DNA from: Rhodanobacteraceae bacterium
GTDB lineage: Bacteria > Pseudomonadota > Gammaproteobacteria > Xanthomonadales > SZUA-5
Direction of reading: 5' to 3'
NCBI GenBank assembly: GCA_024234055.1
Contig: JACKOW010000006.1
Location: 186,001 to 250,000, forward strand
DNA: 64,000 bases
Part shown: positions 58,000-64,000 of the stretch, piece by piece
How positions within the stretch are numbered: position 1 is the first letter of the stretch
Layout of the letters: each line of letters starts with the position of its first letter
Made by a program: the position numbers and the translations under genes
Notes under the pieces: generated by a model
What the model was told of the DNA's origin: nothing
The model's database searches: none
The model's input: only the letters and a program-made list of their open reading frames with translations

Positions 58000-58998
58000 C
58001 TACACCAGCAGGATCGTGTCGCCAGCATTGCCCAGCCACAGGCCCAGTGCCTGCTCGCAGAACAAGGCGGCCCAGCTCGGTCGGGTGCCGCTGGCGGATT
58101 CGGCAAAGGGCAGACGTCCGCGCGCATCCACACGCGCGGCGAGTTCGCCGGCCAGCGCCGACCACTCCGGGTCGGCCCTGTCTGCCAGACCCAGCACGCA
58201 GGCCAGCCGCAGCAGCTGCGCCAGCACATCGCTGCGGCGAGGGCCGCCACCGATCTGTTCGCGCACGCGGGCGACGCCGCCGTGGGCTCGCAGCAACTCG
58301 CCGAAGGCCTGCTGCGCTTCGACCACCAAGCCAAGCTCGTGCAGGCCTTCGATGGCGTAGAGCTGCGGGTGCGCCTCGCGGTGCGGCTGTTCCAGCGCCG
58401 CCCTGATCCAGTCCGGCCGGGCAAGCGCACAGGCATCGGCCAGGACCCCGTCAGCCCTCTGGACCCGGGCGCAGACCTTGAGCAGGAAAGGACCGCCCTG
58501 ACTGGACCAGCGCTGGCCCAGCGCACCACTGGCAGCGAGTACTCGGCCATCGACCACAAAGGACTGGGCGCGTTCCCAGGCCAGCTGCGCCAGACCGATG
58601 GCATCGGCCGAATGCCGCGCGCGTCCCCAGCGCTGGAGGCCATCCCACAGCATCACGTGGTCAAACAGATAACTGGCATCGGCATAGTCGGCGCTGACAT
58701 CGCCGCGGTGCGCCGCCACCCGCGTCGGCCAGCCCTGGTTCTGCGCGTACTGCCGGATCAGCCAGGTCAGCACGCTGTTGCCGCTGCGGTCTCCGACATC
58801 GGCGCGGTTGCTGGCCCAGCGCAGCCAGTAGCCGGCAATTTCGGGATAGCCGTAAAGCACCTGCTGACGCTGATCGAAGGCGCCGACCACGCCGCGCGGC
58901 CAGTGCAGATCATGGCCGGGTCCTGTCAGGTCCTCACGCAGGCGCACCAGTGCCGCCTTGATCTGCAGTTCGGGGTCGACGGCGGTTCGAAAGTTCAT
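58000..58998 (-). CDS. helical-repeat (toroid-like) protein of unknown function
   Basis: 332 aa, no signal peptide or membrane segment. Repeated helix pairs with aromatic-rich loops (YPEIAGYWLRWASNR, DASYLFDHVMLWDGLQRWGR, HPQLYAIEGLHELGLVV, PSWAALFCEQALGLWLGNAG) suggest an alpha/alpha-toroid like that of glycoside hydrolase or polysaccharide lyase-related proteins. No catalytic residues can be named. It overlaps the WecB-like gene by 4 nt (ATGA) and lies 8 bp before the radical SAM gene, so it belongs to the same set. Confidence 0.7.
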   Translation of the reverse strand: MNFRTAVDPELQIKAALVRLREDLTGPGHDLHWPRGVVGAFDQRQQVLYGYPEIAGYWLRWASNRADVGDRSGNSVLTWLIRQYAQNQGWPTRVAAHRGDVSADYADASYLFDHVMLWDGLQRWGRARHSADAIGLAQLAWERAQSFVVDGRVLAASGALGQRWSSQGGPFLLKVCARVQRADGVLADACALARPDWIRAALEQPHREAHPQLYAIEGLHELGLVVEAQQAFGELLRAHGGVARVREQIGGGPRRSDVLAQLLRLACVLGLADRADPEWSALAGELAARVDARGRLPFAESASGTRPSWAALFCEQALGLWLGNAGDTILLV

Positions 58999-60107
58999 GC
59001 GCTCTGCAGCTGTGGCTGGGTGACGGACCGGTTCGGGCGCAGACCCAAGCAGGCGTGGATGGCAGCGGCGGCTCTGGCGCCGGCGCGGCCATCGCCGTAG
59101 GGACTGTCCACGGAGAGCGGCCAGGCTGCGGGCCAGCGGCCTTGGTCGAGTGCGCGCTCGATGACGCCGTCCAGATCACCGACTGCCCGCGGATCCAGCC
59201 AGCGGGCATGCCCGGACTCCAGGGATTCGGGGCGTTCGCTGCGTCGTCGATACAGCAGCAGCGGCACCCCCAGATAGGGCAGCTCCTCGGCGGCGCCGCC
59301 GGAATCACTGAGCACACCGCGGGCCGATTGGGCCAGCGCCAGCCACTGTTCGCGGTTCTGCGGCGGCAGGCGCTTGAGTCCGTGGTTGGGCCCGAGCGCC
59401 TGCGACCAGCGCTGTTCCCAGCTGCGATTGGGATGCGCGCAGACGCCAATCCGCCAGCCGCTGCGGGCCAGCGCGCGCAGTCCCAGCGCCAGTCGATCGA
59501 GCGCGCGCCCGGCGTTCTCGCGACGATGCACGTCCACCAGCAGATGGTAGCTGTCGCTGGCCGGAGGCAGCGGCCTGACGCGCAGGCCATCCACGGCCGT
59601 GCTGCCGACGACGTGTATCTGTGCGCCCGCCACGCCCTCGCAGCGCAGTTGCGCGGCAGCCCGGGTACTGGGCGCCAGGTGCCAGCGGGCCAGTCGCGAG
59701 ATCAGCCGGCGATAGGCTTCTTCGGGAAAGGGTGAGCGCAGATCGCCGCTGCGCAGGCCGGCTTCCAGGTGGATCAGCGGCAGCCCGAGCTGCTGTGCCG
59801 CCCGCGCTCCGGCGTAAGCGCTGACCGTGTCGCCCTGTACCAGTACGGCTTGCGGCCGGTGCTGCAACATGCACGCGAGCAGATGCTCGATCAGGGTCTG
59901 CTCCAGCTGCCGGCGGCGCAACGGATGCGCCGGTGGCGGCAGTTCATGCCAGGGCAAGTGCAGGCACTCCGGGGGCTTGTTGCCCTGCTGGCCGGTCCAG
60001 CACCAGATCGCGGGCAGGGTCAGGGCTTCGGCCAGCGGCAGCAGTTTCAACGCCTCGGGTCGAGTGCCGGCAACAATCAGCAGCGGAGTCGAGTGGCTGA
60101 GTGGCAC
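58995..60107 (-). CDS. UDP-N-acetylglucosamine 2-epimerase-like protein
   Basis: 370 aa, GT-B fold of the WecB/epimerase-2 family: IVAGTRPEALKLLPL at the start, LVQGDTVSAYAGARAA, HLEAGLRSGDLRSPFPEEAY, VHRRENAG and SDSGGAAEELPYLGVPLLL. The E/D/H residues expected for the epimerase (in QGDT, EAGLR and HRREN) are visible. WecB converts UDP-GlcNAc to UDP-ManNAc for surface glycans. The N-terminal part is shorter and more diverged than in classical WecB, so the exact sugar is uncertain. Confidence 0.87.
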   Translation of the reverse strand: MPLSHSTPLLIVAGTRPEALKLLPLAEALTLPAIWCWTGQQGNKPPECLHLPWHELPPPAHPLRRRQLEQTLIEHLLACMLQHRPQAVLVQGDTVSAYAGARAAQQLGLPLIHLEAGLRSGDLRSPFPEEAYRRLISRLARWHLAPSTRAAAQLRCEGVAGAQIHVVGSTAVDGLRVRPLPPASDSYHLLVDVHRRENAGRALDRLALGLRALARSGWRIGVCAHPNRSWEQRWSQALGPNHGLKRLPPQNREQWLALAQSARGVLSDSGGAAEELPYLGVPLLLYRRRSERPESLESGHARWLDPRAVGDLDGVIERALDQGRWPAAWPLSVDSPYGDGRAGARAAAAIHACLGLRPNRSVTQPQLQSA

Positions 60108-60211
60108 GGTCGCGTTGCTTCCGGACGAGACGGCGATGGACCGAGCATAGGCGGGCCAAGTTCCCTTCCGTTACAGGCGTCGCACAGGCGCTTCAGCTGG
60201 CAGTCAAGCGC

Positions 60212-60472
60212 TCAGGCCGTCGGGTCCACCGGATGGATGCTGCTGGCCGGCGGAAACTGCACGTGGAAGCCGATGCTGGCGATGTTGGCGCAGACCAGGC
60301 GGGCGTCTTCACGGGCCAGCTTGCGCTCCGGGCTGAGCTCGAAACGCAGCACTTCCTCCAGCGCGCCGAGGCCCTGGCTCAAGGCTGCCGGCAGTTTGCC
60401 CAGCGCTTCCGGCTCGGCTACGTAAACGTAGGTGTCGGGCCGGCGCGAGCTCTTGTAGACAATGCACAACAT
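60212..60472 (-). CDS. ycgL: YcgL domain protein
   Basis: 86 aa. The sequence matches the YcgL family throughout (MLCIVYKSSRRPDTYVYV, the DTY/YVYV strand and LPAALSQGLGALEEVLRFEL). YcgL is a small alpha/beta protein of unknown function found across Gammaproteobacteria. Here it is 15 bp after the LAB_N gene, inside a set of glycan genes, which is not its usual neighbourhood. Confidence 0.9.
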   Translation of the reverse strand: MLCIVYKSSRRPDTYVYVAEPEALGKLPAALSQGLGALEEVLRFELSPERKLAREDARLVCANIASIGFHVQFPPASSIHPVDPTA

Positions 60473-60487
60473 GCTCGATCGGTCCTC

Positions 60488-60814
60488 CTAGTGGCTGGCC
60501 TTGTCCCGGTTCCAGCCGCGGTGGCGGATGTCCAGGTACAGGCTGTAGACGGCGGTGAAGGAGGGAAACAGGTTCTGCAGCACGCCGACGGCATCCTGTT
60601 TCGACGAGAACAGGAAATAGCTCAGTGCCATCAGGCTGCCGAGCACGCTCATGTACCAGAAGGCGCGCGGAATCACCGGCTTGCCGGCGCGCCTGGAAGC
60701 GATGAACTGCACCACCCAGCGGCCGCCGAACATGGCCGCACCGGTCAGTCCGATCAGCTTCCACCAGGTCATGTGCAAGCCGGTCCATTGCAGCCACAGC
60801 AGTTCCTCATTCAT
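60488..60814 (-). CDS. LAB_N (lipid A biosynthesis N-terminal) membrane protein
   Basis: 108 aa with three membrane segments (WWKLIGLTGAAMFGGRWVVQ, AFWYMSVLGSLMALSYFLF, LQNLFPSFTAVYSLYL) and the charged RRAGKPVIPRAFW loop. This is the LAB_N domain (PF07578), found alone or fused with lipid-carrier glycosyltransferases. The stand-alone form is commonly next to a dolichyl-phosphate-type GT2, as here (4-bp gap). It is thought to help move or present a polyprenyl-phosphate sugar; that role is inferred. Confidence 0.88.
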   Translation of the reverse strand: MNEELLWLQWTGLHMTWWKLIGLTGAAMFGGRWVVQFIASRRAGKPVIPRAFWYMSVLGSLMALSYFLFSSKQDAVGVLQNLFPSFTAVYSLYLDIRHRGWNRDKASH

Positions 60815-60818
60815 CGAA

Positions 60819-61550
60819 CTACTCCAGCTCGTCGACCGCAGTGATCTTGCTGCGCTGGATCAGCCAGGCCACGCCGCGCAGATCCTTGAGTCCCACCCAG
60901 GCCCGGCCCAGATTGCCGTACTTGGATCTGCCGGCGGTACGTTCGCGATGGTTCACCGGCACGCTAACGCTCTGCCAGCCAGCGCGCTTGACCAGGGCCG
61001 GCAGATAGCGATGCATGTGATCGAAATAAGGCAGATCCAGGAACACTTCACGCTCGAACAGCTTCAGCCCGCAGCCGGTGTCCGGGGTCTCGTCCCGCAA
61101 CAGGCGCGAGCGGATGGCGTTGGCGAATTTCGACGCCCAGCGCTTGCTGCCGCTGTCCTTGCGCTGCACTCGCCAGCCGGCATAGAGCTTGACCCTGGCG
61201 TCGCCGGCATCGCGGGCCGCGAGCAGCCTGGGGATATCGGCCGGGTCGTTCTGGCCATCGCCATCGAGCGTGGCAATCCAGCGACCCCGCGCCGCCTTGA
61301 CCCCGGTACGTACGGCCTTGCTCTGGCCACTCTGGCTGCGGTGATGCAGCACCCGCAGGTGCGAATGCGCGGGTTTCAGCGCCCGCAGCACGGCCAGCGT
61401 GTCATCGCGGCTGTGATCGTCGACGAACAGCGCTTCCCAATCGAGCGCCAGCGGGCCGAGCGCGGCCTCGATTTCCAGCAGCAGCGGCGTGACGTTGTCG
61501 CGTTCGTTGTGCACTGGAACGACAACCGAGAGATCGAGAGTGGAATCCAT
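60819..61550 (-). CDS. GT2 polyprenyl-phosphate-type glycosyltransferase
   Basis: 243 aa from ATG 61550 (ATG 61565 also possible). GT-A fold with DLSVVVPVHNERDNVTPLLL, the acidic WEALFVDDHSRDDTL, DGDGQNDPADIP (DxD) and a C-terminal KDLRGVAWLIQRS stretch. The DPM1/ArnC-like family transfers a sugar from its nucleotide to undecaprenyl phosphate on the cytoplasmic face. There are no C-terminal membrane helices; the adjacent LAB_N protein may supply the membrane part. The sugar is unknown. Confidence 0.88.
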   Translation of the reverse strand: MDSTLDLSVVVPVHNERDNVTPLLLEIEAALGPLALDWEALFVDDHSRDDTLAVLRALKPAHSHLRVLHHRSQSGQSKAVRTGVKAARGRWIATLDGDGQNDPADIPRLLAARDAGDARVKLYAGWRVQRKDSGSKRWASKFANAIRSRLLRDETPDTGCGLKLFEREVFLDLPYFDHMHRYLPALVKRAGWQSVSVPVNHRERTAGRSKYGNLGRAWVGLKDLRGVAWLIQRSKITAVDELE

Positions 61551-61646
61551 GAAGAAGGTCCGCAATCAGGAGCAGGTGTGGATCAAGGCGAAGCCCTGGG
61601 CTTCGGCGATGCGGCCGGCCGCGCTGGCGCCGCGGCAGTACGTGGG

Positions 61647-62627
61647 CTATGGCTCTGGCCAGGCATAGTTGCGACACCACTCGACCAACACCGGCACGCC
61701 GGCTTCGATGGAGGTCTGCGGCTGGTAGCCGAAGGCTGCCCGGGCAGCGCCGATATCGGCAAAGGTCTCGAGCATGTCGCCGCTTTGCATGTCCTTGTAG
61801 AGGCGCTCGGCGGGCTGACCGGCAGCCTCTTCGATCAGCTCGATGAAGCGCATCAAGTCCACCGGTTCGCCGCGCCCGAGGTTGAACACCCGGTAGGGCG
61901 CGGCGCCATCGACAGCAGCCGGTGGCGCGTCCAGGGCGCCGATCACGCCGGCGACGATGTCGTTGACATGGGTGAAGTCGCGCTTCATCTGGCCATGGTT
62001 GAACACCTGGATCGGCTTGCCGGCGAGGATCGCCCGGGTGAACAGCAACGGCGCCATGTCCGGCCGGCCCCAGGGCCCGTAGACCGTGAAGAAGCGCAGG
62101 GCGGTGATCGGAATGCGGTACAGATGGGCGTAACTGTGTGCCATCAGCTCGTTGGCGCCCTTGGTCGCGGCGTACAGCGACAGCGGCCGGTCGATGCGGG
62201 CGTCCTCGCGGAAGGGCTGCACCGGATTCTGGCCATACAGGCTGGAGGTGCTGGCGCAGACCAGATGCTGCACCTGATGCTGCCGACAGGCCTCGAGGAT
62301 TTCCAGGAAACCCACGAGGTTGCTGTGCACATAGGGTCGCGGTGCCTCGATCGAGTAACGCACGCCGGCTTGCGCCGCCAGATGCACCACCCGGGTGGGC
62401 GCGTGCTCGCGCCAGATCCGCTCCAGCAGGCCCTGGTCGGCAACATCACCCTCGATCATCTCGAAGCTGCTGCCGGCGCCCAGCGCCCGGGCGCGATCGC
62501 GCTTCAGCGCCACCGGGTAGTAGTCGTTGAAGCTGTCGAGGCCCAGCACGCGCTCGCCGCGCGCCGACAAGGCCTTGGCGACATAGGCGCCAATGAAGCC
62601 GGCGGCACCGGTGACAAGCACGGTCAT
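61647..62627 (-). CDS. NAD-dependent epimerase (UDP-glucuronate 4-epimerase-like)
   Basis: 326 aa from ATG 62627. Extended SDR: NAD motif VLVTGAAGFIGAYVAKAL, the family-typical LDSFNDYYPVALKRDR, HLAAQAGVRYSIEAPRPYV, catalytic YxxxK in LYAATKGANE and FFTVYGPWGRPDMAP. The NDYY signature and GPWGRPDMA place it with UDP-glucuronate/galacturonate 4-epimerases. It would provide a UDP-uronic acid for surface glycan synthesis, feeding the GT2 gene 96 bp downstream. Confidence 0.9.
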   Translation of the reverse strand: MTVLVTGAAGFIGAYVAKALSARGERVLGLDSFNDYYPVALKRDRARALGAGSSFEMIEGDVADQGLLERIWREHAPTRVVHLAAQAGVRYSIEAPRPYVHSNLVGFLEILEACRQHQVQHLVCASTSSLYGQNPVQPFREDARIDRPLSLYAATKGANELMAHSYAHLYRIPITALRFFTVYGPWGRPDMAPLLFTRAILAGKPIQVFNHGQMKRDFTHVNDIVAGVIGALDAPPAAVDGAAPYRVFNLGRGEPVDLMRFIELIEEAAGQPAERLYKDMQSGDMLETFADIGAARAAFGYQPQTSIEAGVPVLVEWCRNYAWPEP

Positions 62628-62786
62628 GGACACTGCAACTCAAGCACGAAGGGGCGCAAATCGTAGCGGAAAGCACCTGAGCCATCCAGCAAAGGCGACC
62701 GGTCGTGTCAGGCGCTGCTATTCTCAGCGGTCAACCCTTTGCGCAGTCACGCGCCGGTCGCCCAGGCGACAGCGCCAGAGGCACCC

Positions 62787-64000
62787 ATGCAAGATATTCG
62801 CGAGTTGATCCAGAACGGCCAGATCGAGCAGGCCGACCACATGTTGCGCGACCGCCTGAACGACAACCCGGACGATCCCGAAGCGCTCAACATGTACGGT
62901 GTGGTGCTGTCGCGCAAGGGCGACCTGCTCGGCGCCCGCAGTCACTTCAAGCGGGCGCTGGAAGCGGCGCCGGACGAACCCAGCTACATGGTCAACTACG
63001 GCCTGTTGCTGGCGCAGCAGGGCGATTCGCTGCGCGCCGCCGAGTTCCTGCAGCGCGCCGCCGCGCTCGATCCCAACTGGTCGCGCGGTCATGCCCAGCT
63101 TGGCGAACTGGCGCTGGCATCCGGGCAGATCGACGAGGCCGAACAGCGCTTCAAGACCGCTCTGCGAGCCGATCCCGACGACGCCCATGCCAAGGTCGGC
63201 CTGGCCCAGATCTGCCAGGTGCGCGGCGATACCGACAAGGCTCTGGCGCTGGCACAGGAGGCCATCGCCGATCTGCCCAAGGACGCCCGCGCACAATCGG
63301 TGCTCGGGACCATCCTGCTGGCCAAGGGTCACACCGCCTTTGCCCGTCAGGCGCTGGACAATGCGCTGGCGCTGGAGCCGAAGAACCGCCGCATCCAGCG
63401 CATGGCCGCGCGCGCCCGACTGGCCGACAACGACGCCCCGGCGGCGATGGCCCTGGCGCGAAAGCTGGTCGAGTTCGATGCCGAAGACCTGCCCATGCTG
63501 GCCGAACTGTGTGATCAGTCGCTGGGCAAGCAGCTGTACGCCGAACTCATCGAACTGCTCGACCGGGTTCTGGTGCGGGTACCGCACGAGCCCCGATTGA
63601 TCCACGCCGCGGCCGAGGCTCGGGCTCGCTCGGGCCGCATCGACGACGCCATCTCGCTGCTCGGTGCCTATGCCACCGCCGAGGCCCATCCGTCGATCTG
63701 GGCCCATCGTCTTGGCCTTCTGGCACAACGCAATCGCTTTGATGAAGCCTTCGAGCTGGCCCAGGCCTGGGTGGCAGCGCAGCCCCAGCACGCCGATGCC
63801 CACGCCGAGCTGGCCACTGGCGCCGAACTTCGCGGTGACAGCACGCTGGCTCGCAAGTCCGCCGAGCGCGCCCTGGCGCTGGATGCGAAGCAGCCCAAGG
63901 CGCTGATGCTGGCCGCAGGCTATGAAGTCAAGAACGGCAAGCCTGGCCCGCACTGCGCGGCACTCGCCGCCCTCGATATCGGCGATCTCAACGCCGCTGC
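62787..64000 (+). CDS. tetratricopeptide-repeat protein, N-terminal part
   Basis: The ATG at 62787 (MQDIRELIQNGQIEQADHML) opens a frame that runs to the end of the window, so the C-terminus is missing; at least 404 residues are visible. They form at least ten TPR-like helix pairs (for example ALNMYGVVLSRKGDLLGARS, YMVNYGLLLAQQGDSLRAAE, AQSVLGTILLAKGHTAFARQ). There is no signal peptide. In this group of bacteria such repeats are often fused to a C-terminal sulfotransferase or glycosyltransferase domain, which cannot be checked here. Divergent from the epimerase gene with 159 bp between. Confidence 0.85.
   Translation, partial: MQDIRELIQNGQIEQADHMLRDRLNDNPDDPEALNMYGVVLSRKGDLLGARSHFKRALEAAPDEPSYMVNYGLLLAQQGDSLRAAEFLQRAAALDPNWSRGHAQLGELALASGQIDEAEQRFKTALRADPDDAHAKVGLAQICQVRGDTDKALALAQEAIADLPKDARAQSVLGTILLAKGHTAFARQALDNALALEPKNRRIQRMAARARLADNDAPAAMALARKLVEFDAEDLPMLAELCDQSLGKQLYAELIELLDRVLVRVPHEPRLIHAAAEARARSGRIDDAISLLGAYATAEAHPSIWAHRLGLLAQRNRFDEAFELAQAWVAAQPQHADAHAELATGAELRGDSTLARKSAERALALDAKQPKALMLAAGYEVKNGKPGPHCAALAALDIGDLNAA

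Overview
This GC-rich window looks like chromosomal DNA of a gammaproteobacterium of the Xanthomonadales (Lysobacteraceae/Rhodanobacteraceae type). The call rests on gene families: ExeM/NucH nuclease with an IPTL-type C-terminal sorting tail, Grx4-rhodanese fusion, DUF6587-like Feo partner, YcgL, LAB_N, DUF971, ETF-QO, and separate bioH and bioD. The many intergenic palindromic repeats fit the same group. I saw no rRNA, tRNA, CRISPR, phage or plasmid genes. Window edges cut a 7TM membrane-protein gene (start) and a TPR-protein gene (end).

Layout. 1-1791: 7TM membrane protein and ATP-grasp ligase. 2158-5131 (minus): VPS10/sortilin-type beta-propeller protein broken by one extra base. 5542-13923: a DUF with a histone H1-like tail, a 1514-aa secreted nuclease, a double cupin protein, and a dihydrolipoyl-dehydrogenase-like flavoprotein broken by two extra bases. 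14014-15787: divergent AraC regulator and AhpD-like protein with a perfect 16-bp palindrome between them. 16022-18482 (minus): feoA-feoB-small Cys-rich membrane protein, behind a Fur-box-like site. 18961-23290: argS, SPOR protein, ETF-QO. 23821-28237 (minus): compact four-gene set of coiled-coil protein, membrane OmpA-like protein, Rab-like small GTPase and hybrid histidine kinase. 28363-33267: xanthine dehydrogenase xdhA, xdhB, xdhC. 33357-46546: DUF3224 protein, bioH, an ArnT-like glycosyltransferase, SDR/DoxX-like and DUF2269 proteins, MgtC/DUF4010 protein, ECF sigma and putative anti-sigma, DUF971, a Cys/Met-metabolism PLP enzyme, bioD and a Wzt-like methyltransferase. 46836-53425: small secreted proteins, AMP nucleosidase, glutaredoxin-rhodanese, CHAD, dusA, a Tudor-like protein and an EamA transporter. 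53794-62627 (minus): a glycan-type cluster (methyltransferase, GT2-GT4 fusion, radical SAM/SPASM, helical-repeat protein, WecB-like epimerase, YcgL, LAB_N, GT2, UDP-sugar epimerase). Many genes overlap by 1-4 bases (ATGA, GTGA, TTGA, TGATG), which indicates translational coupling inside these sets.

The most unusual content is between the genes. Almost every gap over about 250 bp is filled with repeats from at least eight families (labelled A-H here), often nested inside one another. Some arms are tandem arrays of 7-nt units (GGGACTC, GGGGCAC/GGGGCAA, GGTTGCT, GGTTGTC) that change from one unit to the next without losing the 7-nt phase. The clearest cases are 5231-5490, 18621-18889, 23288-23822, 34709-35012 and 53466-53795. 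A 243-bp element with perfect 19-bp inverted ends lies at 52098-52340. Repeat-family names are mine; no database search was possible.
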